From: Methylobacterium sp. CB376
GTDB lineage: Bacteria; Pseudomonadota; Alphaproteobacteria; Rhizobiales; Beijerinckiaceae
Assembly (NCBI RefSeq): GCF_029714205.1
Contig: NZ_CP121648.1
Location: forward strand, 3,977,001-4,041,000
DNA: 64,000 bases
Direction of reading: 5' to 3'
A program made the position numbers and the translations under genes. Below the pieces are notes generated by a model. The model was not told the origin of the DNA. It worked only from the letters and a program-made list of their open reading frames with translations, and searched no databases. Shown here one piece after another: positions 16,936 to 30,262 of the stretch (positions are counted from its first letter, which is position 1; each line of letters begins with the position of its first letter).

Positions 16936-17309
16936 GGCGGGGCGCCGGCGCCGGTGACCGCGCCGATCTGGCCGAGCAGCTTGGCGAAGTCGATCGGCTT
17001 GGGGTGGTAATCGTCGCAGCCCGCCTGGATCGCCTTCTCGCGGTCGCCCGACATGGCGTGGGCGGTGAGCGCGATGATCGGGATCGACTGGGTGTCGGGG
17101 CTCGACTTGAGCGCGCGCGCGACCGACCAGCCGTCCAGCACCGGCAGGTTCATGTCGAGCAGGATCACGTCCGGGCGCAAGGAGCGGGCCTGCTGCACGC
17201 CGGCATCGCCGTCATGGGCCATCACGACCTCGTAGCCGCGGCGCGTCAGGCGCCGGGACAGGAAGTCCCAGATCTCTTCGTGGTCCTCGACGAGCAGGAT
17301 CTTGGTCAC
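16932..17309 (-). CDS. Single-domain response regulator (DivK/CheY-like)
   Basis: The 125-residue protein is a lone receiver domain with the phospho-acceptor in VILLDMNLPVLDGW, acidic pocket LVEDHEE near the N-terminus, conserved Thr in IIALTAHAMSGD and Lys in HPKPIDF. There is no output domain, so it probably acts by protein contact. It overlaps the start of the AI-2E-family permease by four bases, and glgX ends 76 bases upstream, so all four genes are likely one operon. The kinase partner is not in the operon; the hybrid kinase at 22959 is a neighbour but pairing is speculative. Confidence 0.9.
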   Translation of the reverse strand: MTKILLVEDHEEIWDFLSRRLTRRGYEVVMAHDGDAGVQQARSLRPDVILLDMNLPVLDGWSVARALKSSPDTQSIPIIALTAHAMSGDREKAIQAGCDDYHPKPIDFAKLLGQIGAVTGAGAPP

Positions 17310-17385
17310 CTCGAGGTCTCCGTCCTGCGAAGGGGACCTCCCGCGGCTCCGCCCGGGCCGCGGGAGGCGGATGGCGGGCGCCGGC

Positions 17386-19653
<2,268 letters not shown>

Positions 19654-19827
19654 CTCGGTTCCTCGCATCCGCACCGGCGGCAGCCCGATCCCGCGCTGCC
19701 AAGCACCACCACGCGCTCAACGTGCGGCCGCGAAGGAAGGTCCGGCGGCGCGGGCGGGACACCTGCGGAAAACTCCCGGACGGGCGCCGCGGGCCCGGGC
19801 GATCCGGTTCCAGGCATCATGCGCCGT

Positions 19828-19887
19828 AGGGGTCACCGGTTCGGTGGCGAGAAATCACGCGAAAACAAGAGGCTAAGCAGGATTGCC
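19828..19887 (+). repeat. Dispersed repeat, family B, locus 2
   Basis: GGGGTCACCGGTTCGGTGGC at one end and CAGGATTGCC at the other, lying just after the 3' end of the TAXI gene (minus strand) and before glgX. It is shorter and more divergent than the 13575 copy. Confidence 0.5.
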
Positions 19888-19899
19888 GCGTGCAGTTGC

Positions 19900-21063
19900 C
19901 TAGAAGCTCGAACCCTTCGTCTGCCGGTCCGGGACCCTCTCGCCCAGGCTGTTGATGGCGCGGCCGCGGCCTTTCCGCCATTGCAGGTAGGCTTGGTAGA
20001 GTTCCTCCTTGCCGGTCGCGGCACTCGGCTGCTGGTCGTTCAGGAAGGCCGTGAAGTCTCCGCCCCCGGAGGTCTGCGGCTCGCGATGCGCGTCGAGCCA
20101 CTTCTGGGCCGGCAGGAACCGGGTCCAGCCGCTCACCTCGGCGGCCAGGTTGACCTCGCGCCATTTCGGGTGGCGCTGCGGCGCGAGGAACTCGTCGAAC
20201 TTGCCGAAGAACGCATCCACGAAGCGGGTGAGCTTGGCGTAGCGGGCCGAGCCCTTCACGGGCTTGTAGACCCCGAGCACCGTGCCGACCGCCAGCGTCT
20301 GCACCTCGTCGGCCTGTCCCATGAGCTTGGGGTAATCCTGCTTGGTGAGCGAGGCCGGCAGGTAGGCATCCTCGACCGCGGCCGCGTACTTCGCCGGGAT
20401 GAGGTGGAACTTGCCGCCCGGATCGAAGCCCGCGATCATCGCCACGGGCTTGGCGGCGACGGAGACGACGGCGTCCACCTCGCCCTTGCGCAGCATCTCG
20501 AGCGCCGTCGGCTGATCGACGTTGATCGCCTGCACGGCGATCCCGAGCTTCCGGAACATCGCCCGGCCGCTGTAATCGGTGCCGCTGCCCTTGACGTCGA
20601 AGGTCACGCGCTTGCCCGCGAGCTGCCGCGCATCCGTGACGTCGACCGGACCGATGATGTGCAGTTCGTCGTCGAACAGCTTGGAAATGTACTGGATGCG
20701 GGTGTCGACCTTGGTCAGCCGCTTGTCCTCGCGCAGCTGCTCGAGCGTGTCGGTGCGCAGGAAGGCGAGGTCCACACCCTTCAGGAACAGGAGGTCGTAG
20801 GCGTTCTGCCCGGCGCCCTTCCCGAGGATCGGGAGGATCCGCAGCTGCTTGCCGTCGTCGAGCACGAAGGCGAGGTCCGCGCCGATGCGGAAATAGGTGC
20901 CGCCCGGCGTGCCGGTGACGATCGAGACCGTCGCCGCGTTCATGCTGTCGCCGACCATCCCCTCGCTCTCGGCGGCCGGCGCCGCCTCCCGGGCCTGGGC
21001 CGGGGAGCCCGGCGCCCCGGCGAGCAGAGCGACCGAGATCGCGAGGGCCGCGAGACGGGTCAT
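19900..21063 (-). CDS. TAXI-family TRAP transporter substrate-binding protein
   Basis: This is a periplasmic receptor of the TAXI class of TRAP transporters, 387 residues from the preferred start. MTRLAALAISVALLAGAPG is a typical signal peptide with cleavage near AQA. The mature part shows the hallmark SIVTGTPGGTYFRIGADL, then KQLRILPILGKGAGQNAYDL and LAGKRVTFDVKGSGTDYSG. The TRAP membrane subunits are not nearby, so the receptor is an orphan here. The frame remains open upstream through two copies of repeat family A; an ATG at 21090 inside the repeat, or one near 21255 with a GGGAG ribosome site, would extend the N-terminus with repeat-encoded residues. I favour 21063 because it gives a clean signal peptide. 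Confidence 0.85.
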   Translation of the reverse strand: MTRLAALAISVALLAGAPGSPAQAREAAPAAESEGMVGDSMNAATVSIVTGTPGGTYFRIGADLAFVLDDGKQLRILPILGKGAGQNAYDLLFLKGVDLAFLRTDTLEQLREDKRLTKVDTRIQYISKLFDDELHIIGPVDVTDARQLAGKRVTFDVKGSGTDYSGRAMFRKLGIAVQAINVDQPTALEMLRKGEVDAVVSVAAKPVAMIAGFDPGGKFHLIPAKYAAAVEDAYLPASLTKQDYPKLMGQADEVQTLAVGTVLGVYKPVKGSARYAKLTRFVDAFFGKFDEFLAPQRHPKWREVNLAAEVSGWTRFLPAQKWLDAHREPQTSGGGDFTAFLNDQQPSAATGKEELYQAYLQWRKGRGRAINSLGERVPDRQTKGSSF

Positions 21064-21065
21064 CC

Positions 21066-21203
21066 GACGTCCGACAGATTGCTTGGCCATGCGGATGTCG
21101 GCGTCGCTCAAGCGCCGCGCGGGCTTGTCATCCCAAACCCGCTTGATCCCTTCGGGATGGCGGATTGGGGCTTCGCTCAAGCGCCGCGCGGGCTTGTCAT
21201 ACG
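21066..21203 (-). repeat. Dispersed palindromic repeat, family A, locus 4 (two tandem copies)
   Basis: Two copies read on the minus strand, each with the core CCCGCGCGGCGCTTGAGCGA, lying between the secreted-protein gene and the TAXI gene. Read in the TAXI frame they encode KPARRLSEAPIRHPEG and [19 protein letters not shown]. Confidence 0.8.
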
Positions 21204-21278
21204 CCGTCCGGACGTGATCCTCCGGAAAGCGCATCACACGCATCCTGCTCTCCATCGGGGTCTCCCTGCCTGCTGCCG

Positions 21279-22322
21279 TCACGGGGCCGATCGGGCCTGA
21301 CGCTGGACCCCGCCCTGGCGGAGGCGCGCGGCCGCCTCGGAGTAGCTGCGCGCGCGCTCCGGATCGCCCCTCAATCCGCGCACGCCCAGGCGGCGCAGGA
21401 AGGCCTCCTCGTAGGTCTGCGCCAGGAGCTCCATCGCGTCGGCCGACCCGGCCCGCAGCAGCAGCAGCCGCGCCCCGCTCACGTTGCCGACCTGGAGCAG
21501 CTGCCCGGCCCTCGCCAGGAGCGCCACCGCGGAGGGCTCGTCGCCGGCTCCCGGATCCGCCGCGGGGGGCGACTGCGCCGGGCTCGGAGGCTCCGCGATC
21601 GCGGCGCCCGTCGCCCGCGGGCCGGCCCGGTCCGCGGCCGGCTGATCCGTGCTCGGCACATCCCGGCTCGGCACATTCCGGCTCGCCACATCCCGCCGGC
21701 TCGCCACATCCCGGCCCGGCCCGCGCGGCGGGGCCGCGGCGGGCGGAACGCTCATCACGGCGACGGCCGGTTGCGGCACGTCGAGAGCGAGCGGCGGAAG
21801 CGAAGAGACCTCCGGGATGATGACCATCGTCGACAGGGTCTCGGTCTGGACCGGGTTGCCCTCCCCGGACCAGGGCGGGAAGGCCAGGACGCTGGCGACG
21901 AACACCTCGTGCGAGCGGGAGGCGAGATCGCGCGGCAGCAGGACGAAGAGCCCTTCGAGGTTGAAGCTGCTGATGTCGATCGCCTGCACGTCGTCGCCCA
22001 CCACCACGTCGTGGACGCTGTCGGACACGGTCGAGCCCTGCGGCAATCCCGTCATGTAGACGGAGGCGTAATCGGCCCGGCGCGGGGGCGGGTTGGCGAC
22101 CGGCAGGGCGACGCGCTCGCCGTACGGGACCTTGACGGTGGAGAGGGGCGCATCGCCCTGGACCTCCTTCGCCCGCGGCGGGGCCGCGCCCTGTCCGGAC
22201 GGGTCGGATGTCTCCTGCGCCGGCGCCGAAGCCGCCGCGAGGCAGGCGGACAGCCCGGCCGCGGCCACCAAGAGGACGAGCCTGCCGCGGCGGCCGAGCG
22301 AAGCGCACGCTTCTCCTCGCAT
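21279..22322 (-). CDS. Secreted hypothetical protein with Sel1-like C-terminus
   Basis: The 347-residue protein begins with a signal peptide (GRLVLLVAAAGLSACLAA), possibly a lipoprotein by its LSAC motif. The middle holds a beta-rich domain (ADYASVYMTGLPQGSTVSD, VLLPRDLASRSHEVFVASV) that I do not recognise, then a low-complexity region made by 15-bp repeats (21651-21713; RDVAS/RNVPS/RDVPS). The C-terminus, ALLARAGQLLQVGNVSGARLL and GDPERARSYSEAAARL, is a Sel1/TPR-like helical tail common in Rhizobiales secreted proteins. It is upstream of and in line with the TAXI receptor with 215 bases between, partly filled by repeats. Function unknown; partnership with the TAXI receptor is only positional. 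Confidence 0.7.
   Translation of the reverse strand: MRGEACASLGRRGRLVLLVAAAGLSACLAAASAPAQETSDPSGQGAAPPRAKEVQGDAPLSTVKVPYGERVALPVANPPPRRADYASVYMTGLPQGSTVSDSVHDVVVGDDVQAIDISSFNLEGLFVLLPRDLASRSHEVFVASVLAFPPWSGEGNPVQTETLSTMVIIPEVSSLPPLALDVPQPAVAVMSVPPAAAPPRGPGRDVASRRDVASRNVPSRDVPSTDQPAADRAGPRATGAAIAEPPSPAQSPPAADPGAGDEPSAVALLARAGQLLQVGNVSGARLLLLRAGSADAMELLAQTYEEAFLRRLGVRGLRGDPERARSYSEAAARLRQGGVQRQARSAP
21651..21713 (+). repeat. 15-bp tandem repeat in the secreted-protein gene
   Basis: Units GCTCGGCACATCCCG, GCTCGGCACATTCCG, GCTCGCCACATCCCG and, after a 3-bp insertion, GCTCGCCACATCCCG. All are multiples of three, so the frame of the minus-strand gene is preserved. Confidence 0.8.
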
Positions 22323-22958
22323 GACGTCGCCTCCCGATATGCGTGGTCTTGGACCGGCCCGGTCTTGGACCGTCTCGAACTCCGCTCGCGCGGGTCTCCC
22401 GCTCTCCCTCAGCTCTCAGGGCCGGCTGATCTCTGGCGAGTTGAAGCGATCACGCTCGTCTCGCTCCTCATCTGCAATATGGCGCAATCTCGGTTTGTCG
22501 TCCATAAACAAAGGCCAACTGGCGAAATCGAAAGCGGGATCGCGACCGGATCCCGCTCCAGGTGTTTGATTCTGCCTGATTTCCAACGACGACGCGGCCG
22601 TTGCCTCGTCGCCGGATAGACCGGTCGCGTCTGGTGGAGTCTCGGGTTGCCCGTCCTCGATACTGCTGGTTGACGCCGCGTGTCGGGGTTGAACGTTCTT
22701 CGCCGGCGCTCGACGGCCCGTCCGGGTCCGGACGCGGCCGGGATCAGGAGTTCGGGCCTTCGGATCGCGTCGCGACCAGTCCCCCGGTCCCGTCGTACGA
22801 GACGTTAAGCCGTTTCGCCACGCTCCCCTTCGTGCGAGCACCGCGGGATCCCGTGATCGTCGGCCGCCGGCACGCGCCAAATTGCGAGGCGGATCACGGT
22901 GGCGCCCGCCTGCGCGGGGCTCAAACCACAGACGAGCGTCGGCGCCGGCGCCGGCGGC
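22323..22958. other. Intergenic interval without a recognised gene
   Basis: This 636-bp stretch lies between the 3' end of the hybrid kinase and the 5' end of the secreted-protein gene, both on the minus strand. Open frames here lack motifs and ribosome sites. A short palindrome (GGGATC / GATCCC arms) occurs around 22540-22560. It presumably holds the promoter of the 21279-22322 gene, which I could not define. Confidence 0.5.
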
Positions 22959-25913
<2,955 letters not shown>

Positions 25914-26119
25914 GGCATCCTTCGCTCAGCGCCCGCGCTCCGCGCCGGGGCGGCGCGCCCGCCGACAACGTCGCTGGGGCCGAAACGTCGCGCCGGCCGG
26001 GGATCGCGGGCGCGAGGCGCCGCATCCGCCCCCTGCTCCGCCGGCGCGGGGCCGCGTAGGATGCGGCGGCCGGTCGGGCGCGCCGCCCGGCCCCCGCAAC
26101 GCCTCACCCCCGGTCCGCC

Positions 26120-27769
26120 ATGACGCACTTCCTCACCCGGCGCGAGACGCTGGTCGCCGATGCCCTGGACGGGCTCCTCCTCGCCCCCGCGGAGCCCGGG
26201 CTCGCCCGCCTCGACGGCGACCCGGAGATCCGCGTCGTGCTCCGGGCCGAGCGCGACCGGACCAAGGTCGCGGTGATCTCGGGCGGGGGCGCGGGCCACG
26301 AGCCGGCGCATGCGGGCTTCGTGGGCGAGGGCCTGCTCGACGCCGCGGTCTGCGGCGACATCTTCGCCTCGCCCTCGGTGGACGCGGTCCTGGCCGCGAT
26401 CCTGGCGGTGGCCGGACCGGCCGGCTGCCTCCTCGTCGTCAAGAACTACGTCGGGGACCGCATCAATTTCGGGCTGGCGGCCGAGAAGGCGCGCGCCCTC
26501 GGGCACGCGGTCGAGGTGGTCATCGTCGGCGACGACGTGGCGCTCCCGGACAGCGCGCGGCCCCGCGGGATCGCCGGGACGGTGCTGGTGCACAAGGCGG
26601 CCGGCCACGCCGCGGCGGCGGGGCAGCCCCTGGCGGCCGTGCGCGCCGCCGCCGAGGCGACGGCCCGCGCGGTGCGCACGCTCGGCGTGGCCACCGCCAC
26701 CTGCGCCATCCCCGGCCAGGGGGCCGAGGCGCGGATCCCGGCCGGCGAGGCCGAGCTCGGCCTCGGCATCCACGGCGAGCCGGGCGTGCAGCGCATCGCC
26801 CTCCCTCCCCTGCCGGCGCTCGTCGCCGACATGGTCGGCCGCTTCGGCCCGGAGATCCGCGAGGCGCCGCAGCTCGCGCTCCTCGTCAACAATCTCGGCG
26901 GCGTCTCGGCCGTCGAGATGGCGGCGGTGGCCCGGGAGGTCCTGCGCGGCCCGCTCGGCCCGCGGATCGCCTGGCTGCTCGGGCCGGCGCCGGTCGTGAC
27001 GGCCCTCGACATGCGCGGCTTCTCGCTCTCGCTGATGCCGGTGGACGCCGCCGCGGCGGCGATGCTGACTGCGCCCGTGCGGGCGCCGGCCTGGCCGGCG
27101 CCGCGGCGGGTGCGCGGCGAGGCGGCGGCGCTGCCGCTCCCCGCCGCGCTCCGGCCCGCGCCGGACGAGCCCTCCGCGGATCCCGCCTCGCGCCGCCTGC
27201 TGGAGGCGGCCTGCCGCGCGCTCATCGCTGCCCAGGCGGCCCTCGACGCGCTCGACGCGCGGGTGGGGGATGGCGATACCGGCACGACCTTCGCCTCCGG
27301 CGCGCGGCGCGTCCTCGCGGAGATCGACGCCCTGCCGCTCGCCGAGCCGGCCGCCCTCTGCCGGGCGCTGGCGGAGCGGCTGTCGCGGGCGATGGGCGGG
27401 TCGAGCGGCGTCCTGCTCTCGATCCTGCTGGCGGAGGCCGGGCACAGGCTGCGCGAGGGTGCGGATCCCGGCGAGGCGCTGGCCGCGGGCGTCGCCCGCA
27501 TGCAGTTCTACGGCGGCGCCCGGGAGGGCGACCGGACCATGCTCGACGCGCTGCTCCCCGCCGCGCGGGCGCTGGCCGAGGGCGGCGGCCTCGCCGCGGC
27601 CGCCCGGGCGGCCCGGGCCGGGGCGCAGGCCACGGCCGCGATGGCGGCGGCGCGCTCGGGCCGGTCGAGCTATCTCGGGGTGCGGGACCTCGCCGGCACC
27701 GCGGATCCGGGCGCGGAGGCGGTCGCGCGCGCCTTCGAGGCCCTCGCGGAGGCGGCCGGCTCGCCGTGA
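26120..27769 (+). CDS. Single-chain ATP-dependent dihydroxyacetone kinase (DhaK-DhaL fusion)
   Basis: The enzyme phosphorylates dihydroxyacetone (or glyceraldehyde) with ATP. The 549-residue product fuses a DAK1 domain (~1-330: VAVISGGGAGHEPAHAGFVG, KNYVGDRINFGLA, and substrate-binding His in LGIHGEPGV) to a DAK2 nucleotide domain (~360-549: DARVGDGDTGTTFASGA, AMGGSSGVLLSILL, GRSSYLG). This one-chain form uses ATP rather than the PTS. It starts at ATG 26120, divergent from the kinase at 25913. With the downstream 2-hydroxyacid dehydrogenase it suggests handling of C3 sugars or hydroxypyruvate; in a methylotroph this could intersect the serine cycle, which is inference. Confidence 0.9.
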   Translation: MTHFLTRRETLVADALDGLLLAPAEPGLARLDGDPEIRVVLRAERDRTKVAVISGGGAGHEPAHAGFVGEGLLDAAVCGDIFASPSVDAVLAAILAVAGPAGCLLVVKNYVGDRINFGLAAEKARALGHAVEVVIVGDDVALPDSARPRGIAGTVLVHKAAGHAAAAGQPLAAVRAAAEATARAVRTLGVATATCAIPGQGAEARIPAGEAELGLGIHGEPGVQRIALPPLPALVADMVGRFGPEIREAPQLALLVNNLGGVSAVEMAAVAREVLRGPLGPRIAWLLGPAPVVTALDMRGFSLSLMPVDAAAAAMLTAPVRAPAWPAPRRVRGEAAALPLPAALRPAPDEPSADPASRRLLEAACRALIAAQAALDALDARVGDGDTGTTFASGARRVLAEIDALPLAEPAALCRALAERLSRAMGGSSGVLLSILLAEAGHRLREGADPGEALAAGVARMQFYGGAREGDRTMLDALLPAARALAEGGGLAAAARAARAGAQATAAMAAARSGRSSYLGVRDLAGTADPGAEAVARAFEALAEAAGSP

Positions 27770-27879
27770 CGCGGGCCCCGCGAGGGGATCGCTACCGCCC
27801 CGCCGTCGACGCCGGCCCCGCGGCCGGACCCCGCCCGGGCCCGAGAGCCTTGACCCGGGCCCAAGCAGGAGGAGACCCG

Positions 27880-28833
27880 ATGCACGAACCGATCGCCTTC
27901 GTCGGCAGCCTGGACGCGCGGGAGGAGGCCGCCTTCCTGGCGGCGCTCCGCGCGGCCCTCCCGGAGGAGAGCCTCGTCCCGTTCCGCGCCCTCACCCCGG
28001 CGCAGCGGGAGGCGGTCAGGGTCGCCGTGGTGGCCAATCCCGATCCCGCCGAGGTCGCGCGCCTGCCCCGCCTCGCCTGGATCCAGAGCCTGTGGGCGGG
28101 GGTCGAGCGCCTCGTGCGCGATCTCGGCGCGGCCGGCGTGCCGATCGTCCGGCTGGTGGATCCGGAGCTCGCCCGCACCATGGCCGAGGCGGTCCTGGCC
28201 TGGACCTTCTTCCTGCAGCGCGACATGCCGGCCTACCGGCGCCAGCAGGAGGCCGGGATCTGGCGGCCCCTGCCCTATCGCGCCCCGGCCGAGATGACGG
28301 TCGGCCTGCTCGGGTTCGGGCTGCTCGGCGCGGCGGCCGCGGGGCGGCTCGACGAGGCGGGGTTCCGGGTCGCCGCCTGGAGCCGCACGCCGCGGGCGCG
28401 GCCCGGCGCGGAGGCGGGCGCGACGCTCGCCGGGCCGGACGGGCTGGCGCGGCTCCTCGCCGGCAGCGACGTGGTCGTCTGCCTGCTGCCGATGACGCCG
28501 GCGACGCGCGGCCTCCTCGGCGCGGCACAATTCGCCGCCATGAAGCCGGGGGCGGCCCTGATGAATTTCGGGCGCGGCCCGATCGTCGCCACCGACGCGC
28601 TCCTCGCCGCGCTCGAGTCCGGGCAGCTCTCCCACGCCGTCCTCGACGTGTTCGACACCGAGCCGCTGCCCCCCGAATCCCCGCTCTGGCGGCATCCCGG
28701 GGTGACGGTCCTGCCCCACGTCACCGCGCCGACGAACCCCCGCAGCGCCGCCGCCATCGTGGCGGAGAACCTGCGCGGCTACCGGCGGACCGGGCGCATT
28801 CCCGCCGCCGTGGACGCGGCGCGGGGCTACTAA
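27880..28833 (+). CDS. D-2-hydroxyacid dehydrogenase, glyoxylate/hydroxypyruvate reductase A type
   Basis: The 317-residue protein has the GhrA-like layout: a short N-terminal catalytic lobe with LAWIQSLWAGVERLV, the NAD(P) motif VGLLGFGLLGAAAAG near residue 140, the phosphate-side segment SRTPRARPGA suggesting NADPH preference, the Arg-containing MNFGRGPIV, the Glu in DVFDTEPLPP and the catalytic His in VLPHVTAPT. It reduces glyoxylate or hydroxypyruvate to the hydroxyacid. The start ATG at 27880 follows GGAGGAGACCC. It is 110 bases downstream of the dihydroxyacetone kinase in the same direction and may share its transcript. Confidence 0.88.
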   Translation: MHEPIAFVGSLDAREEAAFLAALRAALPEESLVPFRALTPAQREAVRVAVVANPDPAEVARLPRLAWIQSLWAGVERLVRDLGAAGVPIVRLVDPELARTMAEAVLAWTFFLQRDMPAYRRQQEAGIWRPLPYRAPAEMTVGLLGFGLLGAAAAGRLDEAGFRVAAWSRTPRARPGAEAGATLAGPDGLARLLAGSDVVVCLLPMTPATRGLLGAAQFAAMKPGAALMNFGRGPIVATDALLAALESGQLSHAVLDVFDTEPLPPESPLWRHPGVTVLPHVTAPTNPRSAAAIVAENLRGYRRTGRIPAAVDAARGY

Positions 28834-28990
28834 TCCCGCGCCACCGATCCCCGCCGGGGCGCGCGACCCGTCCGCCGACGCCCCTGCGCCGTCGCGGGCT
28901 CCCCTCCCCTCCCCCGCAAGCTTGCGCGAGGCTTGCGTCGCCGCACCGCGACGCCTCGCGGGCGATTGCGAATCGGAGCCGTTTCGGAAA

Positions 28991-29031
28991 GTTTGCAGTC
29001 TTGGCGCCGATTCGGCGGTTTTTCTGCAAAC
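28991..29031. promoter_or_regulatory. Split parS-like operator upstream of repA
   Basis: GTTTGCAG (28991-28998) and CTGCAAAC (29024-29031) are exactly the two halves of the palindrome found twice inside repB, here held apart by 25 bases and ending 13 bases before the repA ATG. This fits an autoregulatory operator or a variant centromere site. Confidence 0.55.
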
Positions 29032-29044
29032 GGGGCGTGAAAAC

Positions 29045-30262
29045 ATGAACCAGGCCGCCACCGCGATCCCGGCGCCGCCGCTGCCGATCTCGCCCAGCGC
29101 GATGATCGGCGCGCACGCGGCCGTGCTGCGCGCCCAGCTCCAGGCGATCTCCTCGGGCCTGTTCCCGCCGCTCTCGGCCAAGACGCTGCGCCGCTTCACC
29201 TCGGCCGAGGTCGCCCGCATCATCGGCATCACGGTCTCGCGCCTGCAGCAGCTCGCCGCCGAGGGGCTCGGCCCCCAGCCCGAGGTCTCGCCGACCGGGC
29301 GGCGCTCCTACAGCCTCGCGGACATTCACGGGCTTCGCGCCTACCTGGACGAGCAGGCCCGGGCCGGCCGGCGCTACCAGCCGCGCCGCGGCGAGGGCGA
29401 CCCGCTCCAGGTCGTCGCGGTCGCCAACTTCAAGGGCGGCTCGGGCAAGACCACGACCTCGGCCCACCTCGCCCAGCACCTCGTGCTCAAGGGCTACCGC
29501 GTGCTCGCCCTGGACCTCGACCCGCAGGCGAGCCTCTCGGCCCTGCTCGGGGTGCAGCCGGAGCTGGAGGTGGGCGAGAGCGAGACGCTGTTCGGCGCCA
29601 TCCGGTACGATGCCGCCCGCCGCCCCCTCGAGGCGATCATCCGGCCGACCTACTTCACCGGCCTCGACCTCGTGCCGGCCAATCTCGAACTGATGGAGTT
29701 CGAGCACGAGACGCCGCGCGCGCTCGGCCTGCGCCGGCCCGGCGAGCCGCTGTTCTTCGACCGGGTCGCGCAGGCGATCGAGTCGGTGGAGGAGCGCTAC
29801 GACGTCGTGGTGATCGACTGCCCGCCGCAGCTCGGCTACCTGACCCTGTCGGCCCTCTGCGCCGCCTCCGCCCTGCTGATCACCGTCCATCCGCAGATGC
29901 TCGACGTCGCCTCGATGAGCCAGTTCCTGGCCATGACCGAGGACCTGCTCGGCGTCGTCGCGGAGCATGGCGGGCGCCTGCAATACGATTGGCTGCGCTA
30001 CCTCGTCACCCGCTACGAGCAGCAGGACGCGCCGCAGACCCGGATCGTCGGCATGCTGCGGACGCTCTTCGAGGACGCGGTGCTGACCGCGCCGATGCTC
30101 AAATCCTCGGCCATCTCGGATGCGGGCCTGTCGAAGCAGACCCTGTACGAGATCGGCCGCGAGGGCGTCACCCGCTCGACCTACGACCGGGCGCTCGAGT
30201 CCCTGGAGGCGGTGAACGGCGAGATCGAGGGGCTGATCCGCCGGGCCTGGGGGCGCGCATGA
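29045..30262 (+). CDS. repA: RepA/ParA-type plasmid partition ATPase
   Basis: RepA is a Walker-type ATPase that positions DNA carrying parS through RepB. The 405-residue protein has an N-terminal helix-turn-helix region (~50-115: FTSAEVARIIGITVSRLQQL, GRRSYSLADIHGLR) typical of RepA of repABC plasmids. The ATPase part has the deviant Walker A FKGGSGKTTTSAHLA, a Walker A' segment LALDLDPQASLSALLG and Walker B VVVIDCPPQLG. The ATG at 29045 follows a split palindrome that may be its operator. It overlaps repB by four bases (ATGA). No repC initiator follows, so the locus is partition-only. Confidence 0.9.
   Translation: MNQAATAIPAPPLPISPSAMIGAHAAVLRAQLQAISSGLFPPLSAKTLRRFTSAEVARIIGITVSRLQQLAAEGLGPQPEVSPTGRRSYSLADIHGLRAYLDEQARAGRRYQPRRGEGDPLQVVAVANFKGGSGKTTTSAHLAQHLVLKGYRVLALDLDPQASLSALLGVQPELEVGESETLFGAIRYDAARRPLEAIIRPTYFTGLDLVPANLELMEFEHETPRALGLRRPGEPLFFDRVAQAIESVEERYDVVVIDCPPQLGYLTLSALCAASALLITVHPQMLDVASMSQFLAMTEDLLGVVAEHGGRLQYDWLRYLVTRYEQQDAPQTRIVGMLRTLFEDAVLTAPMLKSSAISDAGLSKQTLYEIGREGVTRSTYDRALESLEAVNGEIEGLIRRAWGRA

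Noticed and set aside
22416..22880. Minus-strand open frame of 154 codons between the secreted-protein gene and the hybrid kinase
   Set aside because: Composition is Arg/Pro/Thr-rich noise, no start signal, no similarity that I can recognise.
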